DNA from: Diplonema papillatum
Taxonomy: Eukaryota; Euglenozoa; Diplonemea; Diplonemida; Diplonemidae
DNA length: 64,000 bases
Direction of reading: 5' to 3'
Assembly (NCBI GenBank): GCA_030068145.1
Contig: JAPJBO010000072.1
Location: 359,001-423,000, forward strand
Shown: piece after piece, positions 21,255-32,582 of the stretch
Layout: every line of letters starts with the position of its first letter
How positions within the stretch are numbered: position 1 is the stretch's first letter
Notes under the pieces: model-generated
What the model was told of the DNA's origin: nothing
Database searches by the model: none
The model's input: the letters and a program-made list of their open reading frames with translations, nothing else
Translations under genes and position numbers: made by a program

Positions 21255-21502
21255 AGCCTCCTTCGAAATGAGCACAAGGCAGTCCCTCGAGTATTTTTGT
21301 ACAAGCACCTGCTTTGCAGGAAATGCTTGAGGAGGCTGCCAGCTGCAAAAGATAAATATGCCGTAGCCCACACAAACACAGGTGAATCTGGTATCAGTGG
21401 CGGGCGCAGGCGTTCAACAAAACTCACTTTGTGGTTGTGTTGTTTCTCCTCTAGCCTCCTCTAGTCTCCTTCGAAGTAAGCACAAGGCCCTTCGAGTGTT
21501 TT
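21255..21502 (-). repeat. Two head-to-tail family A pieces, antisense
   Basis: A 5' fragment (CCTCGAGTATTTT, 21255-21298) abuts a longer copy whose tail reads GTACAAGCACCTGCTTTG on plus. The junction is an A/T run, as in the tandem A copies at 24530-24775. Confidence 0.85.
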
Positions 21503-21590
21503 GTGTTTCCGATGATCCCGAATTATGCGTACAGATCGGTGTCTTTCGACCTTCCTTTCGGGAAATTGGTAATTTTGGTCACTCAGCTCG

Positions 21591-21880
21591 AAAATCTCGA
21601 CGTAGCTGCTTCGACTCCGAATGGAAGGGAGGAAATATAGAGGTAATGGGCAAATACAACACAAACACAACCTGATTTGTTCTTCGTTTACACCACCGTG
21701 TGTTGCTTTCTCACTCAGGACTTTGGCCTGTTGTGTTCGTGTGATTTGTCGTGTAGGGGTAGACCCGCATGACCTCACGTCCGTTCAAGACGTGGTTCGG
21801 TAGTTACAGCACTTGGGATCCCTTCTGTTCTTTGTCGGGCAGCATCGTCGAGCATTTCCTTTCAAGCTGGCGCTTATGTG
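21591..21880 (+). repeat. Family B repeat, tail lost
   Basis: AAAATCTCGACGTAGCTGC to GCTGGCGCTTATGT, about 290 bp, very similar to the copies at 14655, 25026 and 60650. The A-tail is replaced by GAAACG. Confidence 0.9.
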
Positions 21881-23798
21881 AAACGATTGGGGCGGAACAC
21901 GCCTCTCGTCACCGTTGTCTCGGAACAAGAGAAAGGAACGCGTTTTGGTTTGACAGTGAGAGATAATGCGGAAAAGAAAAACACACACAAAGGAAGCGAG
22001 TCGCAGAAACAAAGTGCGCTTTCGGCGGTTTGGAAATCCTTTCGTTGACCGGTTGCTGGAACGGGTAGTCACAGAGTGTCTTGAGAGTGAAAGTTCGCTT
22101 GAGAATCCGGGATTCCAAAGTCTCCGGGTGACCTTCGTAGAATGGGTTCGTTTGTAGTACACGGAATTAGAGCGTTTTTTTTTTTTTTTGAGTTAAAACA
22201 ACTGGGGTTTTTGTGAAGTCTCCCGGTTGCCCGTTGGGGCTGGAGGCGCGGTGAAGAGGGGGAAGAAGAAGGGCCCTGCAAATCTTGCGGGTCACCCCTA
22301 CAGAGCGCTAAAAGGACGCAGGCGCAGCGTGTTTTTGTAGAGTGAAAGTTCGCTTGAAACTCCGGGGTTTTATAGTCTCCGGGTGACCTTCGTCGTTAAG
22401 GGATTTTGTGGTGGATGATCTCAACCTCCAAACCCGCGTCGGAAACAGGGTTGAAAAACACAAGTGGGAACTCGATCAACCGGCACGCGCGAACAAAGCA
22501 AAGGTCTCTGCCTGCTGGATTAGCTCGGATACAGCGAAGACAACAGCGAAAACCAGGCGAGCGAGTTTCACCGTTTCTTGGCCCATCGGATTACGACCTG
22601 CGTGGGTTTCGGGTCATGTTATCGTCTTATCGACTTTCAACATAAACTCGCAGACTTAAGAGCTTTTGAATCAGAGCCAAAAGCAATTTCGCGTTCGCGC
22701 CAACAGGTGGTAGAGTACTGATTTGAACTTGATACGCGGCAACAATGTGCAACGATAGACTGCATAAGTCGCTACTGACTGACTGGCTGGCTGGCAACCT
22801 TTTAACACGCGTCGTGTTGTGTTTCGGTCGCTTCTTGCCCAGCGTACCATTTTGTCTCCGGTGCGCATTTCACGTCGGCTGCAGGCTGAGGATCCCATTC
22901 CAACCCGGCGAACTTCGTTTTCCCCCTTCCGGGCTGTGCTTCACTGCGGTTCTTGCTGAGCTTGCCTTCGGACACCGTTAACAGAGCAACAGACGTACTG
23001 CCCGGGCCCCCGAACCTCGCCGCCAACCGAAGGGGGAAACCCCTTTGGACGATGCTAGCGACGCTGTGCCGCCTGTGTCGGGAACTGCAGCTGCCGTCGC
23101 CGCTACCGGCCGAACGGAAGGAACGGGTGGGCTCGATGAGGACGCTGGGGGCGCCGATGCTGTGGGGTGGTCTGACACCGCGGCCGCATTTCGCTGGGGG
23201 GAGGGAGACGTTCGAAGTCTTGGAGGAACTTCCCACGCGCGGCGCTCGGGGAGGAGTCGCAGGCAGACCCCCAGCCAAACTCTCCAATCCAAAATTCACG
23301 TGGGGATACAGCTGCCCACCAAACAAGACGGGAAGGCAACGCATCGTCAGTAGTCCGGACACGTGCGCTGTGTGCAGGACGCGTGCCCTTGTCACTGCTG
23401 CCGCTCAGGGATACAGAGTCGGCTGCTCTCACGCACGTGTCTTCAAATGAGGATTCGCGAGCCGAAGCCCGTTTGTCCTGCATCGGATAAGTGAAGCGGC
23501 AACAAGAAGATCGGTGCTTCTCATTGTTGCGGCCTCCCCGCCTATTCCACACTTCTCGTGCCACTGCACAAAGTCAGACGAGAGTCAAATACCTCGCACT
23601 ACACTTCGCTCGCCACCAGCTGTGACGAAGCGAAACGTTGCTGTGCTAATCAACCGGGTGCGGGCATTTCTTCTTTTTGCTTGGGTGCGCTGGCGGAACT
23701 CACCTGCTTTTGGCAAGCTGCATGTAGTACGCAGCCAGCCACAGAGGTTTTAGTACGAGCAATGCAAAATTGTTAACACAAAGGCAATGGGCACGTAC
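21881..23798. other. Repeats plus a GC-rich open stretch; possible further exons of the unknown gene
   Basis: 22080-22400 holds two copies of a segment with GTGAAAGTTCGCTTGA and CTCCGGGTGACCTTCG. 22430-22520 is an antisense family C piece. 22800-23450 is GC-rich and open in several frames on both strands, so it could hold a downstream exon of the unknown minus-strand gene, but I cannot choose a frame. 23465-23610 matches the inverse of 54525-54660. 23645-23790 is family G, ending next to the donor at 23798. Confidence 0.5.
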
Positions 23799-24107
23799 CG
23801 GAGGGGGCTCATCGGTCAGCTTCGTTGGGACGATCATCTTGTCGTTGTCCGGGATTGTGTACAGAAACCCGTCGTCCATCGGTAGCGGCCCAGGCATCTC
23901 TACTTCCGGCTTCTTCTCTGCCAAGCGCATGCGCAGTTGTTCGTCCTTCAACCGCTGGATCTCGTCCTGCAATCGTCGTTTTTGCTCGCGCTCCTTCTCT
24001 TCGCGTGCGTAGTACGCTGCTTCCTCGTCTCTTCGTAGTCGCTCTTCTTCCTCGAGCTTGTCAAATGACGTCTCTGACGGTGTTCGGCTCACCCACGAAG
24101 GTAATGC
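23799..24107 (-). CDS. Unknown coiled-coil protein, exon 2
   Basis: 103 codons, phase 0 at both ends. It begins after GACCAG| with ALPSWVSRTPSETSFDKLEEEERL, then a long charged helix rich in Glu, Arg and Lys (about 45 residues, EEAAYYAREEKEREQKRRLQ), then MPGPLPMDDGFLYTIPDNDK and MIVPTKLTDEPPP. The donor is CCG|GTACGTG. An alternative acceptor 39 nt upstream (GGTCAG|CTG) is also in phase and would add 13 residues. No family recognised. The next exon downstream was not found. Confidence 0.62.
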
Positions 24108-25332
24108 CTGGTCGTGTGTTTTGAGTTTCGCGAGCGTTTGAGACAGCTGACCGTGCACGCGTCCTCTATATAGAGGAACGGGACGTGTTACCTTGTTTCG
24201 TTTCCAGGCTTGAAAATATGAACAACCACCATTACACGCAATCTCGGTAGCTAAAGGTTCGTGTCCTGCAGGGAACAAGTTTTTCCCAAGCCGCCGTATG
24301 AACAACTAGGCTACAACACGCTGCGGCCTTGCTGGGGTTGCGCCCCCGCGCCCCCACCCAGCCATCTGGGGCTTCCTTTCCAACAGAAAAAGGATGTCCT
24401 TGTATCCCTCTCAAATCAGAACTTGTGCCCTTATAGCCCACTTTCACACAAGATTGTGCTCTTGTTACACACACTTTCAAAGTGAAATTTGCATGCCGAT
24501 GAGTACCACACTATATATCCCTTTGAGATTTCGCAACTGGCAGTCTCCTCAAGTTCAAGTCAACAAAAAATACTCGAGGGGCTGCCTTGTGCTTACTTCG
24601 AAGGAGGCTAAAGGGGGAGAAACAATACAACTACAAAGTGGGTCTTTTTTGTTGAACGCTTACGCCCGCCACTGAACCCAGATTCACCTGAGTTTCGTGT
24701 GGGCTACAGCACATTTACCTCCTTTGATCTTTTGCAGCTGGCAGCCTCCCAAGTCTTTCCTACAAAGCAGCTGCGTTTTCCGGGAAGGCACTCAGCTTGA
24801 CCTCCTCCCAGTCAACGGCATCCGGGACGCAGTCGTCTTTCGACTTGAGCAGCTCAGCCATTTCTAAGATTATTTCTGTGTTTGTGCGTGCCGGTTGATC
24901 GTTTTCCCACTGGTTGTATTTACCCTGTGTGTATTCAGGCTAGGAATTCTGATCAACCACCAAAACACGCTGCCTACGTCTTTTTAGCCTGCACAATACA
25001 TTGAAGGGCAACCCACAAGATTGTGAAAAATACTCGACGTAGCTGCTTCGACTCCGAATGGAAGGGAGGAAATAGAGAGGTAAGGGGCAAATACAATACA
25101 AACACAATCTGATTTGTTCTTCGCTTACACCACCGTGTGTTGTTTTCTCACTCAGGACTTTTGACCTGTTGTGTTTGTGTGATTTGTCGTGTAGGGGTAG
25201 ACCCGCATGACCTCACGTCCGTTCAACACGTGGTTCGGTAGTTACAGCACTTTGGATCCCTTCTGTTCTTTGTCGGGCAGCATCGTCGAGCATTTCCTTT
25301 CAAGCTGGCGCTATGTAAAAAAAAGTTCGCAC
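24108..25332 (-). other. Intron 1 of the unknown gene, filled with repeats
   Basis: Donor CCAG|GTGCGAAC, acceptor GACCAG|GCATTA. From acceptor to donor it holds a family A end and a near-complete A copy (24564-24775), a 100-bp open segment shared with 56762-56866, family C (about 24877-25018) and a full family B copy (25026-25324). The B tail lies 8 nt inside the donor. About 24540-25324 is repeat with almost no unique sequence. Confidence 0.75.
25026..25324 (+). repeat. Family B repeat, full length, abutting a 5' splice site
   Basis: AAAAATACTCGACGTAGC through CAAGCTGGCGCTATGT and eight A. It is antisense to the host gene, and only GTTCGCAC separates the A-tail from the last exon base. Confidence 0.93.
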
Positions 25333-27771
25333 CTGGTCCTGCCCATGCAGATCCCTCATCCGCTCCCGCTCCCACAGCTCGCGCTCGGTCAGCGCCGACC
25401 CGGACTCGGTCAGCTCGATGTTCTCGTCCACGTACACCCTCCTGGCCGCGAACGGCGCCCGGAGCAGGTCGTTGACCGTGTCGACGATGGAAAGGACCAG
25501 CTCCTGGTCGTCGTCCGGCGGCAGCGGCCGCGGCCCGGCCGGCCGCTTGTACGCCAACGCGGGGCGTCCGCCCGCGTTGCCGACGTCCCGCAGCGCCCTC
25601 GGCCGCGGGCTGCGGTGGCGCACGCTCCGCTTCGCGTCGGCCGCTCGGGCCTGCTGCTGTGGCGGCTGTTTCTGGTCCTTTTCGCTGGCCTTTCTCGAGG
25701 AGGACAGTGAAGTAGTCGACTGGTTGTACGGCCCGTCGCTGTCGTCGTTCGAGGACTGCGGGTTGCTGGGGTCGGCCGACTTCGTCCGCGTGTGGTCAGA
25801 CGACGCACTTCGCACTTTCCTCCCACGATCTCGTGCCGCGGCAGGCTCCGGCGTCGGCGTGCGCTCTCCGGCTTTTTCCAACGCGTACTGCTTCCTCTTC
25901 CCCTTCCGCTTCTCCCTCGGCGGCGGCGCGATGTACGGCTTGTCCTCCGTGTCGATGACGACCGGGTTGTTCACCAAGTCCTCTGGTTCACACGGGCACA
26001 CAATGCACTTCTCCAGCTCGTCGACGGCCTCCGTCTCCTTCCCCGGCCGGTCTACGGCCCACCCGACGATCGGCTCGAACGACTCGAAAACCAGCCCGTT
26101 CCCCAGGTTGTTCTGCTGCCTCGCCGACACCTTCCGGCCCGCCCTGCTGCCGCCCAGGCCGGGCCCCTGCTGCTTTTTCGCGGCACCCCCGGGATTCGGG
26201 TGCGGGGCGCCCTGCGCCGGGGGGACCGGCTGCTGGACGGCGGCGGTGGTGGACGGTTGGGGTGCGGGTTCGGGGCACTGCGTGCCCTGCATGAGGGACA
26301 TGCACTGTCGGGATTTGTGGCCGGCGCCGGCGTTCCACGGGATGGAGCCGAGGGGTTTTGAGGGCGATGCGGCAGGAGGAGCAGATTCCGGGTCGGTGCG
26401 CGGAGGGGGGGGTGGGGACGCCGACGGGGGGGATCCCGCTCGCGGGTTTTCGTGCGACTTCGACCGAGAAGATGCGCCCTGCGGATTCCCCCCGGCGGCG
26501 GCCGGCCGGTTCAACTGCACGAGGCGCGGCTGGTAAGACGCCGCGGGGGTCGTGATCACGCAGTCGCCGCCGTCCGCCAGGCAGACCTCCCGCGCGAACG
26601 ATTCGGGGCCACCGGTGCGGGCAAGAAACGACTGCCCCCCACGGTGCTCGTTCGAGACTCTGAGCCGCCCTCCACCCGTAGGCTCGCCTTCCCGAGTGTC
26701 CCGAGTGAAGCTATTCAGCCCTCCCCCCAGCCGGGCTCCCCCGGTGCCGCTCGTCGGCGGTGGGTCGCGGGCGAACACATTTTGGCTGCTGGCGGATCTC
26801 CCACTCGCCACGTCCCGAGGGAAAGTAGTTGTCTGCCCGCTGCCCAACCGGATCATCCCCCCGGCGGCGGACCCGGCGGGGCCCGGGAGGATGGGTGGAT
26901 CGCGCAGGAACGCGTTGCTTTGCCCGCTCGCCGGGCGGCCGCCCGCAAACCCGCCGGGCAATGCTGGCGGGTCCGCGGGAGACCGGGCGAATGCAGTCTG
27001 GCTGGCGGATCGGCTCCGCACGGCGGCGGCGGCGGCCGCCGCCTGCTCTCCGCCGCCGAATGGTTGCGGCTTTCCCCGGGTGCTCGCCGCCTGTTGCTGG
27101 CCATTGATCCCGCCGCCGCCGCCGCCCCGGGCGCTCTGCTGCTGCTGCTGTTGCTGCTGGCCATTGATCCCGCCGCCGCCGCCGCCTAGTTGCGGCTTTT
27201 CCCGGGCGCTCGCCGCCAGCTGCTGCTGCTGCTGCTGCTGCTGCGGCTGGTCGCACGCCCCCTCCGCCGCGGCGCGCTGCTGCTGCTGCTGCGCGGCGGG
27301 CCTCGTGAAGGACAGCGCCGACGGCTCCGGGTCGCCCCTGCACACCGCCGGCCCCGCCGCCGCCACGGCCGCCGACGGAGAGTTTCCCCCGGCTGCGCCG
27401 CCCTGCGCCTTCCTCTGCAGCAGGCTGCGGAGGAACGTGTTGTTCTCCAGATTGGGCGCGGATCGCGCGGTGCGGTCAAGGCCGAAGGTCTCCTTCACGC
27501 CCCCTGCCGTCGACCGATGGGCCGCGGGAGATGGTGGGTTCGCGTCCGGCGTGGCTGAGCGGGCCACGGAGGAGGACGCAAGGTGCTTGTCCTCTTCCAT
27601 TAACGGCCCGCCCTCGGGAGAAGTCTGGGGCTGCTTTTTCTGGGGTCCCTGCGGCTGCCTCGTCCCGTCCACGTCCGTCGACGCACCCGCGCGCCGGCCC
27701 TCACCCGCGAAGCCCACACCCAGCGCCGCCTCGCCTCCCCCGGGGCGGCCGTCCTCCTCCCCCCACGTCAT
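25333..27771 (-). CDS. Unknown Q/P/S-rich protein, exon 1
   Basis: 813 codons from the ATG at 27771 to CAG|GTGCGA, phase 0 with exon 2. I recognise no family. The first 550 residues are low complexity: several poly-Q runs (CAG codons) and two or three repeats of GGGGGINGQQQ separated by KPQ-type linkers. A more ordered part follows: NLGNGLVFESFEPIVGWAVD, a short Cys pair region (CIVCPCEPEDLVNNPVVIDT), a basic cluster (PPPREKRKGKRKQYALEK), a Ser-rich stretch, then DDDQELVLSIVDTVNDLLRA and RRVYVDENIELTESGSALTE leading into the exon 2 coiled coil. Plus-strand frames are also open because of GC bias; the in-phase splice and the ordered C-terminal part favour minus. It may be a scaffold or cytoskeletal protein, but this is a guess. 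Confidence 0.7.
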
Positions 27772-27786
27772 CGGACACAGCCCTCT

Positions 27787-27949
27787 CCCCCCGCCCAGTC
27801 CCGCTTCGTGTGCCCTCTCACTCTCACGGTCGCTGCTTGCTGAACGCGGCGTTCTTCTTCTTCGTTCCCCCCGCCCAGTCCCGCTTCGTGTGCCCTCTCA
27901 CTCTCACGGTCGCTGCTTGCTTAACGCGGCGTTCTTCTTCTTCGTTCCC
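27787..27949. repeat. 80-bp tandem duplication just upstream of the unknown gene's start
   Basis: Two almost identical 80-bp units (CCGCCCAGTCCCGCTTCGTG at 27791 and 27871), GA-rich on the gene strand, beginning about 16 bp 5' of the ATG. They lie in the 5' UTR or core promoter. Confidence 0.92.
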
Positions 27950-28484
27950 CCCGCGCTCCCTTTCAAACGGCTGTCTGCCGCTCCCCACCGTCCGCTACGC
28001 CCTTTTATTTTCTGCCTGTCCAGGTTTTATATTCGGGTTGAAGCTCTCGGCAATCGGATGTGCTTTCATTCGCAACGCGTTTGTCAAAAAAAATAAGTCG
28101 GGTACGCGGATAGATTATATATCGGACAGACGTGCACGGAAGGCCGTGTTCCACCTAACCAGTTTGGGTTAGAATGCAAAGAGTCTGTGGCGATAATCTG
28201 CATCGCCGGCATCGCGGGTAACTCTTCGCATGTGATGTCATATGTTCGTCTCTTTAGCTCGTCCCCTGTTCTACCTAACTAGAGCAGCAGCTGGTTTGAG
28301 CTGTTGTGATGAAGCGAGATACTGTGGTGCCATCCGCAGAACAGAGCCAGTATAAGCCGCTCCACACCCTATCTCCTGGAACTGCATCAAAGTGCATGCG
28401 ATCACGATGCACCACGGTGAGTCACGGTCCATCAGGCCCATCCCTATCCCCTGGAGCTGCATAGGATTTTGCGGGCACCCCGTA
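27950..28484. other. Upstream of the unknown gene; M5 fragment
   Basis: 28343-28475 resembles the middle of M5 (CACCACGGTGAGTCACGGTC, ATCCCTATCCCCTGGAGCTG). Nothing else recognised. Confidence 0.6.
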
Positions 28485-28710
28485 TCATGCAGGGTCAAAA
28501 CCTTGTGTCTTTTTGGAAATGGCCTAATAAAAAAATTCTGGAAAAAAAAAAAAAAACGGGTTTTTTGAATTTTAAAATTTTGGAACAAACTCTGCAGTAT
28601 TTTTTGAGGAAGTTGAGCTAATTTTTTTTTTTTTTTCCGAAATTTTTTTTTGGGGTCCATCGGCCCCGCGGGAGCGTTTTAAAAAGACACTAGGTTTTGA
28701 CCCTGCATGG
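28485..28710. mobile_element. M1 MITE, copy 1, with TA duplication
   Basis: Ends are inverted repeats of about 28 bp: TCATGCAGGGTCAAAACC at the left and GGTTTTGACCCTGCATGG at the right, next to GTGTCTTTTT and AAAAAGACAC. It is flanked by TA on both sides (28483-28484, 28711-28712). The interior is A/T homopolymer-rich and non-coding. A second copy is at 51221-51576. Confidence 0.9.
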
Positions 28711-31700
28711 TATGCGTCCTCAGAACCCGAGGGCAGCAACGCGGTCAGACTGAACAAGGTCCGAGGCGCTTCTTTGCCTCTCGGGACTACAGCTAGAAAG
28801 ATAGTCGGACAGGAAAGGCGAGTACGGTGTGTGAGCATTAGTGTGCGCGAAGGCGGATTGAACAAAACGCAAGGGGTAAAGAAGAACGAACGAAAGAGAG
28901 AAAAAGAAAAGAAAACGAAGATAAAAACCGCAGAAAAGAAGAGCGTAAACAATGAAAAATGGGTGCGAGAGGCGGGCCTCTCAGGTTAAGAAGAGTTAAG
29001 AAGCCGAAAAGTCGCAACTTTCGGTTGGAGGGGGTGTTGTGGGGGGGTTGGTGGTGGCAGTTCTAAGACCGAACATCGCACTCGTCGTTGGCATTAAGCC
29101 GGTCCATCCCTGTCCCCGGCGGGACGTCGAACTTCTCGCGCGAAAACGGGCGCGCTTCCTCTTTGCAAGGAGAAAGTCGCTCAGGGGGTGACACCTTTGT
29201 ATAGTTAGTTTAGGCAGGCCATTGCATCGCGTGGATGTTTGCAAGAACGAGCTTGGAATCAGCACCGCACTGGTCATGTGCACCGTGGTTCGGTTCTTTA
29301 AGCCACGGGCACATAGGGGGATCTGAGCGCTAGAGACAGACAGGACAGCGACGTGAGTCTCGGTGGCGCATGAGCACCTCAGGGTGTCTGCTTCAGACTG
29401 CACGGTACTGTCTTGCTTACCCGACATCGGTCCCCGGATCCTGACGGTAAGGGGGTGGAGCTTCGATAGTATGTCTCGTTCTAATTCGGGAGCAAGCCTT
29501 GAAGAAGGACAATCCTCCTGCGTTCTTATCGAATTTGCCCTGTCTGTCAGATCCATCCCTATCCGCCCTTACACCAAGGCCACACAGGAGGGTCGGTGCA
29601 GTGCCCGGAATGTTTTCGAGTGAAAACTCGCTGGAAACTCCGGGGCTTCTTTTCAACATCAACGCGGGTGCCTCAGACTTGACCGTTTTGCAGCCCCTTT
29701 GCACCCACGACGGTTACCTCTGATTCGCTTCGGCTGGAGGAGCGAAAGATATTGCGGGGAGGAGGCGAGGTTGGGCTCTCTCGTCCCCTCTTCTTTTCCC
29801 TGCAGTTAACCTGAGGGCCCATCCCTATCCCCTGGAGCGCTGCACGGAATTGCCTGGTGCTGTTGTTTGAGGGAACGCCGCGGTCGAACACGAGGGAATG
29901 AACCGGCCCACGGTTCTTCTTCTTCTCGACAGGTGCTCGATCTGCTGTGATGCTACGACTGGATGGAGCCCAAAGGAACCCATTTTCTCGGTGGAAACGC
30001 TCAGTGACGTCCTCGAGGAGCTAGACTTTGGACGAGTTCCCGGAGTGGACGCGCCCTGCGATCATTTCAGAGTGCCGACAATCACCGAGGCTGTTGGACA
30101 GTCTGGTGTCTTTCGACTTCTCTGTGGTCTGCCTATCCTATCCCTTGTGGTTTGCCGTCTGTACAGTCGTGCAGCAGGTTCCCGCCGACTTCTTTGCAGT
30201 TGAGAGGCTCGGCGCGTCTCTTTTCACAGGAGAAATATATAAAATAAGAGGGCGCCTACTAGGCTCCGCACACTTTTGCAAGGCAGATAGAAGAAACGGG
30301 AAGGCGCGATGCCTCCGGGCTACGGTGGTAAAACGAATCGCTGTTCGGAACGCGGGCATTATTTCTCAAGTGGTTGAAGGCATGACTCCTTTCATCGGGT
30401 GGGGGGGTTGGGGTCGTAGTTTGTTGGTACACGGCGGAGTTCGGCCTCAGAAGCTGGAGTAAAAGAGTGCCCGAAAACGCGGGTGCCACAACCAAAACGC
30501 GAGGAAATGCACACCCGAATAGCGTGTGCGACACCGCTGTTTAGCAGAAGCGGGAGCGTGTGAGCGAGCCAGCACATGCCTTGCGTTAACTCCGTTTAAG
30601 GGCGGAAAGCGGCGTGGGAAAGCCAAGAGGGGGGTAAGAAAAAAAATACAGTTCAACGTCTAAACCCCACGAGGCGCTGAAGCAGGCTAGAATAAGTTTG
30701 AAGCGCTCGCCTCCCACCCCTCCTCCCATGCTCCGGCCCCTCCCCCGCTTTGCTCACATGGTGAACCCAGGCCTCAGAAGCTGGAGCTAATTGTTGGCGA
30801 AAAAAGTGCAACAAAAAATAATAATAAAAACGCACGCCCTGCCTTTTTTTTAGAGCGCGACGACGAATGTCTGCTTTCACTCCACTACTCTTCTGTGTGC
30901 TTGGTGTTCACACCAAGGGATGGGGGATATTTGCCAAGGCGACAGAGTGTAGAAAGAACGAAGGCGGTTGCAAGTGGGTGGGGAACCTGCAACAGTGGGT
31001 GCTTGTTCCAAAAAGCTCATCCGGGACCTGGTGAAATTAGACTGGTGGTTCGCGTCCCTCTCTGCACCCGACAACACCAGGCATTGCTTCACCGGCGGAT
31101 CTCGGTTTTTTTCGCAGCAGAAATTACCATGCGTCCTCTAGCAACTTGCTCGCCTGGCTGCCAGTGCTGCGGTAGATTGCTCGGTTAGCTCAGGCCACGT
31201 CTTCTGGCTGCCCTGCGTTCCATATATCTCCGCCCGAGCAGAACTGTTAACAGTGGGCAATTTGCGCGCCTCCTGCCATCTTCAGATGCGGTGGCAGGCT
31301 CTGCGTCTTGCTCGGTTTGCCCACGCCACGGTTTCTGGCTGCCCCGCGTCCCATTTCTCTCCGCCGCCACAACAGCAGTGATGCTGGTTAGGCTAATTGG
31401 GCACCTGCCGCTGCCCACCTTCTAGATGCGGCTTCTGCAGACTTCGCTCCCGCCGGTTTTCGGCTGAAAACGCCAGAAATGAAAAACGCGCGGGGGGATG
31501 AACCTGGCGCAGCGCGCATCCGCTGACTTGAGGTGTCCGAGTGATCGCTCATCAGATCCCACAAAGGGTGTCGGTTCATCTTGACAGCAGGACGGTGGCC
31601 ACGGAAGTCGGGCATCCGATAATGAGTGTGTAACAACTCACCTGCCGAATGCACAGCTCCCGAAAATGGATGATGCGCAAGCGATCCATCCATAGTTGGC

Positions 31701-31865
31701 CGCGTACTGGTATCACAAAGCCAGGCGTGCGTAGGAGTGCGTGGTCCACGCCGCGACGTCGTTGGCGTGGTGGCGGACACATCAGGAGGACGGCAGCCCC
31801 TTGGTGTATATTGGTTTTCTAATGGCGTTCGGGGTGGGATGGTGTGTGGTGGTCCGCCCAGCCGT
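28711..31865. other. Intergenic between RPT3 and the unknown gene: repeats only
   Basis: 29245-29420 is family E. 30420-30560 and 30765-30790 carry half copies of M4 (CCTCAGAAGCTGGAG). 31170-31440 holds two diverged copies of a segment of about 140 bp (TTCTGGCTGCCC, ATCTCCGCC). No gene recognised; frames of 60-190 codons show no family resemblance. Confidence 0.6.
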
Positions 31866-32084
31866 CTAGTGGTAGAACTCGAATTCGTCGGTGCGCTTCT
31901 TGACGTGGCGCTGGTAGGCTTTCTCGAAGTCGCGCGGGAGGATGACGTAGCGATTCTTCCGGACCGCCTGCATGCCGGCTTCCTGACAAATCGCGTGGAT
32001 CATAGCCCCCGCCATCTTGTCGGGCCGGGTGACGTAGTCTTCCAAGTCGACATCATCGGCCAGTGACATTTTGCCCGTGCAGAC
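31866..32084 (-). CDS. RPT3: 26S proteasome ATPase RPT3, exon 2 (C-terminus)
   Basis: 72 codons plus TAG. It starts after CATCAG| with [20 protein letters not shown], continues [19 protein letters not shown] (the AAA C-terminal helical domain) and ends [14 protein letters not shown]3 proteins end in an HbYX motif that docks into the 20S alpha ring and helps open the gate; here it is FYH, close to the usual FYK. Joined to exon 1 the alignment with RPT3 is gap-free at LIFQ-VCTGKM. Confidence 0.95.
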   Translation of the reverse strand, partial: VCTGKMSLADDVDLEDYVTRPDKMAGAMIHAICQEAGMQAVRKNRYVILPRDFEKAYQRHVKKRTDEFEFYH

Positions 32085-32114
32085 CTGATGAAGTGTGTGA
32101 GTGTGTTTAAGTTC

Positions 32115-32234
32115 ATCCTTAGATGTGGTAGCTGTTTCTCAGGCTCCCTCTCCGGAATCGAACCCTAATTCCCCGTTACCCGTTACAGCCACGGTAGTCC
32201 ACTACACTACCGTCAAAAGCTGATAGGGCAGAAG
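32115..32234 (-). rRNA. 18S rRNA fragment (pseudogene) inside the RPT3 intron
   Basis: About 120 bp of the conserved 5' domain of 18S rRNA, on the same strand as RPT3. It holds TGCCCTATCAGCTTTTGACG, GGACTACCGTGGC, GGGTAACGGGGAATTAGGG, TTCGATTCCGGAGAGGGAGC, CTGAGAAACAGCTACC and ACATCTAAGGA in the correct order. It stops abruptly on both sides, so it is an isolated insertion, not a gene. The GACGGTAGTG and ACATCTAAGG wording resembles apicomplexan and other alveolate 18S, as far as memory allows. Confidence 0.93.
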
Positions 32235-32582
32235 CTCTTGCGGGCTTGCACCGACTTGAAGTCGTGTGCCATCACTCAATTGACCTGTTTCATCCACACA
32301 CCGCTGCTATTGCTAGCGTTGGTTCTTATCTCGGTCAATTGTATCCACCTCGGCCCCGCGGTTTTGCCACGGAGTTGAATCGAGTTGGAGGGCTTTGAGT
32401 GGGTAACGGCTGAACCGAAGTATAGCCCACTCGTCACTTTCACCAGTCGGCTTTGAGTTTCCGACATGCTGCTTTTGGGTCCTGTGACTCCTCTCCGAAG
32501 GATGGGTGGGGCGGGATCCTTCCGGGGACGGATAGAGCGTGGGAGAAGTGTGTGAGTGTGTGGGTGTCACGCATGGGCATTA

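Noticed and set aside
22802..23450. Overlapping ORFs on both strands as a separate gene
   Set aside because: GC-rich sequence open in several frames, no conserved motif; I could not decide strand or frame, so only noted as a possible exon region.
26552..28096. 514-codon plus-strand ORF over the unknown gene
   Set aside because: It is Pro/Cys/Ala-rich shadow sequence that runs through the 80-bp upstream duplication and lacks the ordered segments seen on minus.
32140..32180. tRNA gene suggested by GGTTCGATTCC on minus
   Set aside because: The surrounding sequence is clearly 18S rRNA, which contains this B-box-like word.
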